A stretch of 64,000 nucleotides of DNA from CAVWXT01 sp963759115 (GCA_963759115.1 CAVWXT010000005.1:2232001-2296000), one strand, 5' to 3'; counted from the first letter of the stretch, positions 30,888 to 39,089 are shown. Notes: generated by a model not told the origin, from the letters alone. Made by a program: numbers and translations.

Positions 30888-31159
30888 ATGATTACAGTCA
30901 AAGAAGCGATCAAAGCGGCTATGCAGTTCGTCGCCGAGAATTTCGGTGAGGGAGACTTGTCGAGCTTACGGTTGGAGGAGGTTGAACCATCGAAAAGCGG
31001 CAACGAATGGCTCATAACCTTGAGCTTGGTCGCGGCGTAGGTCCCGGCGCCATCGCAGCCACTTTGGGCGTCGATTCTAAGGCACGAGACTACAAGAGCG
31101 TCACTGTTGACGCGAAGACGGGAGCGGTCCGGTCGGTGAAGATAAGACAGATCGCATGA
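30888..31159 (+). CDS. small antitoxin-like protein coupled to a PIN-domain gene (one frameshift)
   Basis: Starts MITVKEAIKAAMQFVAENFG, continues LRLEEVEPSKSGNEWLITLS, then after a one-base shift near 31025 reads GPGAIAATLGVDSKARDYKS and VTVDAKTGAVRSVKIRQIA, ending TGA at 31157-31159. The stop overlaps the next ATG (ATGA). The 'EEVE-x(n)-WLITLS ... YKSVTVDAKTG-V-S-KIR' pattern is that of small proteins regularly found immediately upstream of PIN-domain genes, which have a PepSY-like strand pattern. Translational coupling and size (about 90 residues) suggest an antitoxin or partner role for the PIN protein; this is inferred from context. Confidence 0.75.
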
Positions 31160-31653
31160 ACGATCATGTCATCTGTTTGTTGAAACGCTACAAATCGCGA
31201 GGGGTCCTCGTTGATGCGAATATTCTCCTTCTTTACTTCGTAGGGAACTATGACCGGTCAAAGATCACGCAGTTCAAGCGGACCCGCGATCGGTACTCAG
31301 CAGAAGACTTTGACCGCTTGAAGTGGATTCTCTCACGGTTTGATCGCGTCGTGACTACTCCGAATATTCTTTCGGAGGTCAGTAATCTCTCGCCGAATTG
31401 GACTGAGCCAGCGAGAGCCCAATACTTCGACATGTTCGCGATGAGAATGACCGATCTGTCCGAGCACTATGTTGTCAGCGCGGATGCTGCTAACCTGAGT
31501 TGTTTTCGGAGTGTCGGGTTGACTGATGCGGGTATCATGCACTTGGCGATGAACGACTACTTGGTTCTGACGGACGACTTCGAACTGTACAACCACCTAA
31601 GTAAGGCCGGAATTGACGTGCTTAACTTCAGCCATCTTCGGCCGATCAATTAA
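31156..31653 (+). CDS. PIN-domain protein, probable RNase toxin
   Basis: 165 residues. The PIN fold acidic residues are visible: GVLVDANILLLYFVGN (Asp 20), EVSNL with the first Glu of the central motif, RSVGLTDAGIMHLAM (Asp in LTDAG) and YLVLTDDFELYNHL (C-terminal acidic motif). PIN proteins are metal-dependent ribonucleases, often toxins of type II systems. The start codon overlaps the stop of the preceding small gene, so synthesis is coupled. At about 55% of its length it carries a charged insertion (KRTRDRYSAEDFDRLKWIL). It is somewhat longer than VapC (about 130 residues), so it belongs to a different PIN subgroup. Confidence 0.88.
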   Translation: MNDHVICLLKRYKSRGVLVDANILLLYFVGNYDRSKITQFKRTRDRYSAEDFDRLKWILSRFDRVVTTPNILSEVSNLSPNWTEPARAQYFDMFAMRMTDLSEHYVVSADAANLSCFRSVGLTDAGIMHLAMNDYLVLTDDFELYNHLSKAGIDVLNFSHLRPIN

Positions 31654-31667
31654 CACGTCAACGAGAG

Positions 31668-32465
31668 ATGCTCACGGTCTTTGTCGTTTCCGACGCTACC
31701 GGCGACACGGCCCAGCGCATGGTGCAGGCGGCGCTGGCCCAGTTTCAGGACGCCCCCGTGCGGCTGGTTCGGCGGGCCCACGTCCGCACGCCGCGGCAAG
31801 TTCACGCCCTGGTCCGCGAAGCCAGCGACATTGAAGCCGCCCTGATCATCCATACGCTGGTCTCCGACGACCTGCGGCGAGTGATGCGGAGCGAAACGCG
31901 GGCTCACAGCGTCGACGCCCTCGACCTGATGGGCCCGATCCTCGAACGGCTCGCCACCGGACTGAATCTCGCCCCGCAAGAGAAGCCGGGGCTCCTCCAA
32001 TCGCTGGCGGAAGCCAAGAGCCGGGAAATTGAGGCCGTCGCCTTCGCCTTCCGCCACGACGACGGGCAGAACTCGGACAGCCTCGCACGGGCCGAAGTGG
32101 TATTGGTGGGCATCTCGCGCACTATGAAGACGCCCACCATGCTCTACCTGGCCTATCGAGGTTGGTTCGCGGCCAACGTGCCGCTGGTGCCGGGCGTGCC
32201 GCTGCCGAAATCCCTGCTCGGAGTGCCGTCCGAGCGGGTATTCTGTCTGGCGATAACCCCCGACCGACTCCGGCAACTCCGCCGCGCCCGAGCCCAAGAG
32301 GAGGCGATTCCGCTGCAACCCTACGCCTCGCTCGATCACATCCACGCCGAATTGCGCCACATGGACAACCTCTGCCGCCAACACCAATGGCAGCGCGTCG
32401 ACGTGACCGGCAAATCCGTCGAAGAGGTGGCGCGGGAAATCATCGGGATGCTTGAGGAGGAGTGA
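31668..32465 (+). CDS. DUF299 pyruvate,phosphate dikinase / PEP synthase regulatory protein (bifunctional kinase/phosphorylase)
   Basis: This family switches PPDK or PEP synthase by ADP-dependent phosphorylation of an active-site Thr and Pi-dependent dephosphorylation. 265 residues, normal length. Signatures: MLTVFVVSDATGDTAQRMVQ at the start, the nucleotide-binding loop VLVGISRTMKTPTMLYLAYR (about residues 143-162), KSLLGVPSERVFCLAITPDR, RVDVTGKSVEEVAREII. The usual G-x-SR-(T/S)-x-KTP loop is intact. Its target enzyme is not in the window. It starts 14 bases after the PIN gene and its end overlaps the convergent phosphatase gene by 26 bases. Confidence 0.95.
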   Translation: MLTVFVVSDATGDTAQRMVQAALAQFQDAPVRLVRRAHVRTPRQVHALVREASDIEAALIIHTLVSDDLRRVMRSETRAHSVDALDLMGPILERLATGLNLAPQEKPGLLQSLAEAKSREIEAVAFAFRHDDGQNSDSLARAEVVLVGISRTMKTPTMLYLAYRGWFAANVPLVPGVPLPKSLLGVPSERVFCLAITPDRLRQLRRARAQEEAIPLQPYASLDHIHAELRHMDNLCRQHQWQRVDVTGKSVEEVAREIIGMLEEE

Positions 32466-33567
32466 CGCGGATCTCGATGAGCGTGAGATCATCTTCCGGC
32501 CGGATGGCGTTCGAGTATTTCAGCAGCGCCTCTTCGATGGCTGCCAGCCGCACCTCCGATTGCAGATAGTCGAGGCCCTTCAAGATGCCGATCAGGCCGT
32601 CCACGCCCAGGAGTTTGTTGTCGGCATTGTGGATGTCGACGACGCCGTCGCTGAAGAGCATGAGGCGGTCGCCGGGGTGGAGAGCGAAGCGAGTGTCGTT
32701 GTACGAGTCGTCCGGCATCAGTCCCAGCGGATGGCCCGGACACTCCACTTGCCGGTACTTGCCGCTGGCACGCAAGAGCAGCGCGGGCGGGTTGCCGGCC
32801 CCGGCCAGAGTGCATTCCTGGCGGCCCAGATCAATCAGCCCGCAAATCCCCGCGGCAAAGGCCTCGCCCCCCCTGACGAGCCGGTTTAGCTCGTTACTGA
32901 TCTTGGCGGCAAACGCCGAAGGGGTAGCCAACAATCAATGGTATCTGTCCCACAGGGCGCTGAGGTGCATCGTGTAGAGGGCCGCCGCGATGCCATGCCC
33001 CATCACGTCGGCCAAGAACACGCCGTAGTGCTCGCTGTCAAGCTGCCGGATGCCGTAGAAATCGCCGCCCACGATGTCGTGTGGCATGTAATGCGAGGAG
33101 AACCGGATGCGCGGGTCTTGGGGCAGATCGTGTTGCAGGGAAGCGAATTGGATTGCCTGCGCCTTCTGCAGGTCTCGGATCACCGGCGACAGATCGCGGA
33201 AGACTTCCACCCCGCCGACAACCGTACCCGATGCATCTCGAATGGGCGCCACGGTGATTTCCACGGGAATGCGCTGACCGTTGCGTTTCCGTGCGAACGC
33301 CAGCGGGCAGACGTTGCTGGTGCCCGTAACGATCGAACGGTGCAGGAGACAGTGCTCCTTGCCACACATGCGGTGGCCGTCCTTGTCGACGTGGGACAGA
33401 ATGTTGTCGAAGCACGACCGCCCCAACAGGTCTTCTGCCCGCCAGCCGGTAGCCCGCTCCGCGGCCCGATTCCAGTAGAGGAAGCGGCGGTCAACGTCCG
33501 TCACGTAGACGGCATCGCCCAGCGAGTCGAGAATCAGTGCGGCGTCGAGGTGTAGTGGTTGACCCAT
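32440..33567 (-). CDS. PAS domain plus SpoIIE/RsbU-type PP2C phosphatase, interrupted by an in-frame TGA
   Basis: N-terminal PAS domain (residues about 10-125): LILDSLGDAVYVTDVDRRFL, WNRAAERATGW, VGGVEVFRDLS. The SpoIIE-type phosphatase follows: MPHDIVGGDFYGIRQLDSEH and VFLADVMGHGIAAALYTMHL with the metal-binding Asp/Gly motifs, then GNPPALLLRASG, LGLMPDD, DRLMLFSDGVVDIHNADN and IRPEDDLTLIEI. These proteins dephosphorylate anti-anti-sigma or related STAS partners. The frame stays the same throughout, but a TGA stop sits at 32935-32937 between DRYH and LLATPSAFAAKISNELN. So the gene is either a nonsense mutant, carries a base error, or is split, with reinitiation at the TTG directly after the stop. 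Confidence 0.87.
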
Positions 33568-33576
33568 GAGGCTCGC

Positions 33577-33849
33577 TCACCGTTGGGCGGCGTGATTCGT
33601 CAGCATTGTATCACCTTCGGCAAGGCATCGCCACGTCCAAAGAGCCGGTTGTGGCGGGTTGGCGGGCAGCGCGTCGGGGTTAAGATCGGCTGGATCGGCA
33701 AGCTGGTATCCGGCGGATCCAACGTCGGCAGCTATTCCGCCCAAGACTTCTCCTCTCCCCCCGGCGAACGGCAGGTTCGGCGTTGCCCAGCTTGCCGCCC
33801 AGCGGCGTAAAGCTTCGTCCAACCCGTCCAATTCCTTGCCTAAGTTCAC
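33577..33849 (-). CDS. possible small protein of unknown function
   Basis: A 90-codon frame with a GTG start (NLGKELDGLDEALRRWAASW ... ADPADLNPDALPANPPQP ... TNHAAQR). The amphipathic start is protein-like and the codon pattern is acceptable, but there is no clear ribosome-binding site, and the 5' part lies in one arm of the 21-bp inverted repeat at 33807-33942. It follows the PAS-phosphatase gene divergently upstream. I give it a low probability of being real. Confidence 0.3.
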   Translation of the reverse strand: MNLGKELDGLDEALRRWAASWATPNLPFAGGRGEVLGGIAADVGSAGYQLADPADLNPDALPANPPQPALWTWRCLAEGDTMLTNHAAQR

Positions 33850-33942
33850 CAGAGTGAATTCGCGGTTTGTCGTAATGTGTTTCTGGTAAAGTAGTTACTG
33901 ATAAGTTGCCCAAATACCCCAACGGGTTGGACGAAGCTTTAC
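33807..33942. repeat. 136-bp element with 21-bp inverted repeats (MITE-like or large hairpin)
   Basis: GTAAAGCTTCGTCCAACCCGT (33807-33827) recurs as its exact reverse complement at 33922-33942. The interior of about 94 bases is AT-richer than the surroundings (contains GTAATGTGTTTCTGGTAAAG) and has no gene. Confidence 0.7.
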
Positions 33943-34094
33943 CCAGCGGCCGTCCCAAGTCCTATTGCCATCGCCAGTTACCGTTTTCCGTTTCTCGTCT
34001 TGACGTGACGGCCTGTCTTTGCGACACTCCTTCGCCCCTGGAGACGGGGTCAGGAAGTCAACTGGGGGATTCCCGTGACAAGGAGGTCGGTATC

Positions 34095-34718
34095 ATGCGG
34101 AAGATGCATGGGATAGTCATGTTGGCCATCGTGGCCGCGCTCGCGGCCGGTTGTGGGAAGTCGGACGGGACGAAGCCAACCTCAAGCTCGACGGGAGGCA
34201 ACTCGGCGACATCCGCAGCTACCACCGTTGCCGACGCCAATGTGAAACTCGAACCACCAGCAGCCGCAACCCAAGAATTCTTGGAGGCCGTGCGGACGGG
34301 CAGCGACAACAAAGCGATCCGGCTGCTGAGCACGGTGGCCCGCGAAAAGACCGCTTCACTGAACAGAGAACGTCACGCCCGCCGCCAGCGATACCGCCCA
34401 TTTTACCGTGGGCAAGGTGGACTACGTCGGCGATTACGGGCGCGAGTCGCCTGCACTTGGACCGACCTCGATGAAGAAGGAAAACCGATTACCGACACGG
34501 CCGTCTGGGTGCTCCGTCGCGAGTCCGAAGGCTGGCGGATTGCCGGCGTGGCCGCCAAGGTCTTCCCCGATCATGACCCGATCATACTGAACTTTGAAGA
34601 CCCGGAAGACTTGCTCAAGCAGCAGCAATGGGTCCGCACGGAGATGCAGCGGCGGATGGAGGAAAGCGGTCTACAGGCCAAAGAAACAGGAAAAACAGAT
34701 TCTCCGGCGACCAGATAA
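34095..34718 (+). CDS. lipoprotein of unknown function
   Basis: ATG 34095 is preceded by AAGGAGG at eight bases. The N-terminus MRKMHGIVMLAIVAALAAGC is a lipoprotein signal (lipobox LAAGC, Cys 20), followed by a Ser/Thr-rich linker (KSDGTKPTSSSTGGNSATSA). The mature part has a small alpha/beta domain: ATQEFLEAVRTGSDNKAIRL, then WTDLDEEGKPITDTAVWVLR, EGWRIAGVAAKVFPDHDPII and DLLKQQQWVRTEMQRRMEES. Between about 34370 and 34445 the reading frame gives Arg-rich nonsense, while the +1 frame reads NVTPAASDTAHFTVGKVDYV followed by GDYGRE, so two compensating indels are likely. The repaired domain resembles NTF2/SnoaL-like or DUF4878 lipoproteins, which I hold only loosely. Monocistronic, with a terminator downstream. 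Confidence 0.8.
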   Translation: MRKMHGIVMLAIVAALAAGCGKSDGTKPTSSSTGGNSATSAATTVADANVKLEPPAAATQEFLEAVRTGSDNKAIRLLSTVAREKTASLNRERHARRQRYRPFYRGQGGLRRRLRARVACTWTDLDEEGKPITDTAVWVLRRESEGWRIAGVAAKVFPDHDPIILNFEDPEDLLKQQQWVRTEMQRRMEESGLQAKETGKTDSPATR

Positions 34719-34865
34719 ATTGGGCAATCTTTCCGATTTTTTCTGGCTTCCACCTTTCTGGGTTACCGCGTATTGCACGTCGGCACCGGAAATCATCGCG
34801 AGGGCGGCGATTTCGAGAAGAAAAGTATAAGTTGTTTTATTACAACAACTTGCGACATGCACGTT

Positions 34866-34901
34866 GAGGGGATTCTCCGCTGGAATCCCCTCTTTTCTTT
34901 T
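34866..34901 (+). terminator. rho-independent terminator
   Basis: GAGGGGATT (34866-34874) pairs with AATCCCCTC (34884-34892), followed by TTTTCTTTT. It ends the lipoprotein transcript, about 150 bases past its stop. From here to 35251 the space holds only the leader and promoter of the Cys-rich gene. Confidence 0.85.
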
Positions 34902-35008
34902 GCGCGGCCGCCCATAGGCGAATTCCTGAGCTAGTTTTTTCTATCCATTCCATGCATCACTCCTAGAATGCCGAGGGGCCCCAGGACGAACATTTTCGCG
35001 CCCCCTGG

Positions 35009-35036
35009 TTGACAAGCGAACCAACTATGCTAGCTT
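35009..35036 (+). promoter_or_regulatory. candidate sigma-70-type promoter for the Cys-rich protein gene
   Basis: TTGACA at 35009-35014, a 16-base spacer, and TAGCTT at 35031-35036. The transcript would have a leader of about 205 bases before the start at 35252; I see no recognised riboswitch in it. The ribosome-binding site TTGGAGG is at 35237-35243. Confidence 0.5.
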
Positions 35037-35251
35037 ATCGTCCTAAGCTGTGCATTCGTTACGATCGCGTGCAGCCGGCGAAGCTTGAACAGGGGAAGTG
35101 ATTCGGCTGTCGGATTGCGTGGTGCAGGCACAGTGGAACTGTGAGGCGTGGCTTTCCGGTTGGTGGCCGTCAGGCCGGAAGGCGTCAAGTGTGCGACGGC
35201 GCATGTATGAGTTTTAACGCTACGGTACCTGTTTAGTTGGAGGTTTCTCGA

Positions 35252-35917
35252 ATGAATCGCATCTATTTGTGGGGCATCGCGCTGGGTGTCGCGGTGCTGG
35301 GAATCGCCCTGTTGGGCAATGAGAGCCGTGCGGTGGCAAGCGATGCTTGCGCCCCTGCGGCTTGTGCAGCGGCTTGCGACACGTGCGCTCCGGCCACGTG
35401 CCATCCCAAGCGTTGCCATGCTCGGACCTGCCGTCCGAAGACCTGTGAACCGAAGACTTGCTGCGCTCCGGCGGCTTGCTGCGAAGTGAAGGCCTGTGCT
35501 CCGGCTACCTGTGAGCCGAAGACCTGCTGCCCGAAGCGCTGCAGGAAGGTCCGGACCTGCCGTCCGAAGACCTGCGAACCGAAGACTTGCTGCGCTCCGG
35601 CGGCTTGCTGCGAAGTGAAGGCTTGCGCTCCGGCGGCCTGCGCCGAAGTGAAGCCTTGCGCTCCGGCGGCTTGCTGCGAAGTGAAGGCTTGCGCTCCGGC
35701 CACCTGCGCGCCGAAGTCTTGCTGTGCGAATACCTGCCGGCCGAAGCGTTGCCACGCTCGGCGCTGCCGTGCGGGATCGTGCTGCGAGACGTCGTGCTGC
35801 GCTCCGGCTGGCTGCGGCTGCACGGGTGGTGCGGCCCCCAAGACGGCACCGGCCCCCACGATGGCTCCTCCGGCTCCGGCACCCGCTCCGGCGGCCCCGG
35901 CCCCGAAGACAACCTAA
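35252..35917 (+). CDS. exported cysteine-rich repeat protein (221 aa, 41 Cys)
   Basis: A signal peptide (MNRIYLWGIALGVAVLGIAL, cleavage near ESRAVASDA) is followed by about 155 residues of short imperfect repeats ending in Cys: CAPAAC, CEVKAC, CAPATC, CRPKTC, CEPKTC, CHPKRC, CHARTC. Cys recurs mostly every fifth residue, singly or as CC, with Lys/Arg or Ala/Pro between; I count 41 Cys. The C-terminus (about 45 residues) is a Pro/Ala linker (PAPTMAPPAPAPAPAAPAPK). The start follows TTGGAGG at eight bases; a terminator follows at 36047. Codons in the repeats are near-identical over 100-base blocks, showing recent internal duplication. It could be a disulfide-cross-linked envelope or wall protein, or a metal-binding protein; no family is recognised. 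Confidence 0.85.
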   Translation: MNRIYLWGIALGVAVLGIALLGNESRAVASDACAPAACAAACDTCAPATCHPKRCHARTCRPKTCEPKTCCAPAACCEVKACAPATCEPKTCCPKRCRKVRTCRPKTCEPKTCCAPAACCEVKACAPAACAEVKPCAPAACCEVKACAPATCAPKSCCANTCRPKRCHARRCRAGSCCETSCCAPAGCGCTGGAAPKTAPAPTMAPPAPAPAPAAPAPKTT

Positions 35918-36046
35918 GCGTTCCGGACTTGTCGGGGGTCGGCCCCAGGATGTGCTCGATCATTGGAAGCATCCTGGCGGGGGCTGACCACCGAACGTGT
36001 CGGGACCTGCCCTGTTGGTCTCGGTAATCCGAGTCCGAGAAAGCCA

Positions 36047-36081
36047 AGCCGGACCTGTTCGCAGGTCCGGCTCTTTTTTTT
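36047..36081 (+). terminator. rho-independent terminator
   Basis: AGCCGGACCTG pairs with CAGGTCCGGCT (36047-36072, short loop), followed by CTTTTTTTT. It ends the Cys-rich gene transcript. The rest of 35918-36284 contains no gene; a weak promoter for the next gene may lie near 36205-36225 (TTGCGC ... TACTAT). Confidence 0.85.
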
Positions 36082-36284
36082 CCGCTCAGGAGCGGCGCCA
36101 GCCTCACCTGTGGCGCGTCTGCCATCACGGCGGTGCGGCGTCTCCTCGCCTCCCCCCGTTCTACGGAGAATCTGCCAGCGAGTCGCCCATTCTCGCCTTG
36201 CGCGAATTGCATACTATCCTTGAGAGACGGCATTGATTGCCAATCCTCCCCATTTTACGCGAAGAAAGAGAAGGGACGCGGATC

Positions 36285-36914
36285 ATGAACGCTGAAACAG
36301 GCAAGGGCTTTGGTCAACCCGTACAAGGTGCAAACGTCGTCGCGTGCAGCACACAACTGCAGCGGGAGTTCCAGCATCTCCAATCGAACTGGCGTTGGCT
36401 CCTAATCCTTGGCATCCTGCTGGCGGTATGCGGGACTCTCGCGATCATCTCACCGGCCATGACCGTGATGGCCACGCTGGTGGCCACGATACTCTTGGGG
36501 GCGACGCTGATCGTTGCCGGCATAGCCACGATCGCCGCGTCGTTCTGGGTAGGGAAATGGGGCGGCCTGTTGGTCCAATTGCTCGTCGGCCTGCTTTACG
36601 TGGTCGTAGGGTGGATCATTATCGACACGCCCCTTCGCTCGGCCGGAGCATTGACCTTGTTCATGGCCGTCTTCTTCATCATCACCGGACTGTTTCGCAT
36701 CGTGGCCGCGACGGTGATGCAGTTCACCTACTGGGGCTGGGCGCTCTTGAACGGCATCGTCACGTTTCTGCTCGGCGTGATCATCTATCACCACTACCCG
36801 CAAAGCACCTTATGGGCCCTCGGATTGCTCGTGGGCCTGGAAATGCTCTTCCACGGCTGGACCTGGATCATGCTGGCATTGGCCGTGCGACGGCTGCCGA
36901 CCAAGGCGGACTGA
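36285..36914 (+). CDS. HdeD-family membrane protein
   Basis: 209 residues from ATG 36285. After a 40-residue cytoplasmic start, six hydrophobic helices follow: WLLILGILLAVCGTLAIISP, VMATLVATILLGATLIVAGI, GGLLVQLLVGLLYVVVGWII, LTLFMAVFFIITGLFRIVAA, WALLNGIVTFLLGVIIY and TLWALGLLVGLEMLFHGWTW. The order, spacing and the 'GI-IA-F' and 'GI-LLVGL-E' patterns are those of HdeD proteins, linked in enteric bacteria to acid resistance. Biochemical role unknown. It stands alone on the plus strand, and its stop is four bases from the convergent fucosidase stop. Confidence 0.85.
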   Translation: MNAETGKGFGQPVQGANVVACSTQLQREFQHLQSNWRWLLILGILLAVCGTLAIISPAMTVMATLVATILLGATLIVAGIATIAASFWVGKWGGLLVQLLVGLLYVVVGWIIIDTPLRSAGALTLFMAVFFIITGLFRIVAATVMQFTYWGWALLNGIVTFLLGVIIYHHYPQSTLWALGLLVGLEMLFHGWTWIMLALAVRRLPTKAD

Positions 36915-36918
36915 CGTA

Positions 36919-38430
36919 CTACTTCTCCGGCAGCGCTTCGCCGCCGCTGATCTTGAAGGTGTAGGCGTAGAGGCAGGGAACCTCCTCCACGCCGAGCGCC
37001 GGCACGTCGATTACCAGGTTTGGGCCGTCCACCCTGAAACTGAGCTTCCCCTCGCGCCCTAGCATCGTGACGGTGCTATCCGCGGGGACGCGGACCTTCC
37101 GCAGCACGAGTTGCCTGCCAGGCCACCCGGCCGTGATGGCGTACAGGGCCTCCGGCTTCTTTGTGAACCAGACCTGCTTGACGGCCTGCTGGCCGCGGGG
37201 CGATTGCCCTACCATGTCCAACAGCTTGTAGGGGATCTGCTTGTAGGCCGTCTCCTGGCCGCCGAAGGTCTGTTGCGGGCGTTTGCCCTCCGTCCATTGG
37301 CAATCCCGGCCGGCGCACCGCGTGCCGTAGATCGCCTCGCCATTGACCTTCAGCCACGCGCCCATGGCCAGCAGCCGCTCCTGCATGATGACGGGGATCG
37401 TGCCGTCGGCGGCCGGACCGATGTCCAGGTTCAGGTTGCCGCCGCGACTGACCAGATCGCATAGCGACAACACCAGTTCGCGGGGGCTCTGATAGTCGTC
37501 GAGGCCCTCGGCCCGGCTATAGCCGAAGGAGTAGCCCATGCCCCGGCACTCCTCCCACGGGTGGGAATCGTCCTTCATGCCCGTGCCATACTCGGTGCAA
37601 TAGTAGCCCCCATGCTTGAAGCGGCAGTCCTTGCCCCAGCGATCGTTCACCACCACCTCGTCTTTGCAGGGCGACTCATTGAAGAGCCAGGCCAGCAGTT
37701 CCGGGCTCTTCCACTCTTGGGACGTCATGTCCCACTCGCCGTCGCAAAAGACAATCGAAGGCCGGTAACGGGTCACGACGTCCTTGAACTGCGGGTGCAT
37801 GTGCTCGGTCACATAACGGCTGCGGTCCTTCAGCCAGAGCGGATTGAACCATTCGTAGAACGAGTAGTAGAACCCCATCCGCATGCCTTCCTTCTTTCGC
37901 ACGGCCTCGGTCAGTTCGCCCAGTAGGTCCCGCTTGGGGCCCGCACTCACGCTGTTCCAAGGGCGCCCCCAGTCGCGGTCCGCCTCGGCGCTCGGCCACA
38001 GGCAGAAGCCGTCGTGGTGCTTCGAGGTGGGGATGATGTATTTGGCCCCGGAACGGTAGAAGAGGTCCGCCCACTGATCGGGGTTATACAGCTCGGCCTT
38101 GAACATCGGCACAAAGTCGGTGTACTCGAACGTCGGGCCATAGACGCGCTCGTGGAACTGCCACCACAGGTCCTTGGGGTTGTTCTTCTGCCGGCCGAGG
38201 TTGAATCCGTACCATTCGGAGTATTGTTTGGGCGGGCCCCAGGCCGGTACGGAATAGACGCCCCAGTGGATGAAGATGCCGAACTTGGCGTCGCGGAACC
38301 ACGCCGGGCAGGGCCGGGCGTCCAACGACTGCCAGTTGGGTTCGTACTTGACCGATTGGGCCCGCGCCGCTGGAAGGCACGGCAATCCGATTGCCAGGGC
38401 CATGATGACCGCAATGACTTGACGCCGCAT
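36919..38430 (-). CDS. alpha-L-fucosidase, glycoside hydrolase family 29, exported
   Basis: Hydrolyses alpha-linked L-fucose from polysaccharides or glycans. ATG 38430 has GGAGA at six bases upstream and begins a signal peptide (MRRQVIAVIMALAIGLPCLP, cleavage after ARA). GH29 landmarks: WFRDAKFGIFIHWGVYSVPA (residues about 45-64), AKYIIPTSKHHDGFCLWPS, YYSFYEWFNP, SIVFCDGEWDMTSQEW (the Asp in FCDGEW is the expected nucleophile position) and DLVSRGGNLNLDIGPAADGT, a strong family signature. A C-terminal beta domain runs from about residue 390. 503 residues, normal length. Together with uxaC it points to degradation of fucose- and uronate-containing polysaccharides. Confidence 0.95.
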   Translation of the reverse strand: MRRQVIAVIMALAIGLPCLPAARAQSVKYEPNWQSLDARPCPAWFRDAKFGIFIHWGVYSVPAWGPPKQYSEWYGFNLGRQKNNPKDLWWQFHERVYGPTFEYTDFVPMFKAELYNPDQWADLFYRSGAKYIIPTSKHHDGFCLWPSAEADRDWGRPWNSVSAGPKRDLLGELTEAVRKKEGMRMGFYYSFYEWFNPLWLKDRSRYVTEHMHPQFKDVVTRYRPSIVFCDGEWDMTSQEWKSPELLAWLFNESPCKDEVVVNDRWGKDCRFKHGGYYCTEYGTGMKDDSHPWEECRGMGYSFGYSRAEGLDDYQSPRELVLSLCDLVSRGGNLNLDIGPAADGTIPVIMQERLLAMGAWLKVNGEAIYGTRCAGRDCQWTEGKRPQQTFGGQETAYKQIPYKLLDMVGQSPRGQQAVKQVWFTKKPEALYAITAGWPGRQLVLRKVRVPADSTVTMLGREGKLSFRVDGPNLVIDVPALGVEEVPCLYAYTFKISGGEALPEK

Positions 38431-38681
38431 CGTGTTCTCCTTCGCTCCCAAGTATCGAGTCATCCGCAGCGGGGGCCGACGATTGGCTCGATTGTAGCCG
38501 TCCATAGAGCTTCACACAGTTCCTCGGGTTGCCTGACGCAGGGCCTGATTATCAATTTTCGCGCACGACCCCTGGGGCGCCGCATTTGCGCTGATGAAAG
38601 ATGTTGTCGCAACCCATTGCAGCACAGAGACTTGTGTTTGTTATGCTTCGCCGATAACCCATTGCGGGGGGCTGTGCATAA

Positions 38682-39089
38682 TTACCGTCCGCCGCCGTAA
38701 CCTCTTTCACCACAGTGTCTTGCACTTCTGAAATTATCGGGCTCGCGCCGTCGCCAGGCTCGCGCAGAAATCGGTCTGGCGCTGCCCCGACGTCGCCGGA
38801 AGGGCTCGCTAAATCGGCGCTCCGGGTCGGTAAGGCGCGAACCGTGGGCCACCACCGCGCCGTGCCGGGCGAACAGTTCCGGCCGAGCCGCCGACAGGCG
38901 GATTGCCGCACGATCCTGTTGTTCAACAACTCGCGCCGTTTCCAATTCTCGTCTTCCCTCCCGTCTCCGCTCTCGACTCTTGACTCTCGACCTCTCCCCT
39001 GTCGACTCTCGATTATCGACCCTCGACCCTCGACCCTCGACCCTCAACCCTCCGACACCCTGTTGTTCAACAACTCGCGCCGTTTCCAA
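38682..39089 (-). pseudogene. remnant of the unknown-family gene found intact at 48569-49276
   Basis: The frame reads METARVVEQQ, then a Gly/Arg/Glu/Ser-rich low-complexity stretch, then ETARVVEQQDRAAIRLSAAR and PELFARHGAVVAHGSRL. The intact gene reads MERVVEQMDHAALHLMATRP and ELFARQGTVVATWRL at the same place. After this the remnant diverges into unrelated Arg-rich text and stops, so the C-terminal two thirds are lost. The 'RVVEQ' segment is duplicated around the low-complexity spacer here, as it also is at the intact locus. Confidence 0.65.
38975..39048. repeat. low-complexity array of CTCGAC-type units
   Basis: Short units GACTCTCGAC and CCTCGAC recur at least ten times. On the minus strand they encode the Gly/Arg/Glu/Ser-rich spacer of the pseudogene. 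Confidence 0.8.

Noticed and set aside
32935..32937. Selenocysteine or alternative-code reading of the TGA in the phosphatase
   Set aside because: No Cys or Sec is expected at this position in the family, no SECIS-like hairpin was evident, and TGA serves as a normal stop elsewhere in the window.
35350..35780. Regular short repeats suggesting a CRISPR array
   Set aside because: They are coding repeats of the Cys-rich protein, without constant-length unique spacers and with no cas genes.
38975..39048. Tandem GACTCTCGAC units as a possible direct-repeat origin or CRISPR
   Set aside because: Units are too short and irregular, with no spacers, DnaA boxes or replication genes nearby.
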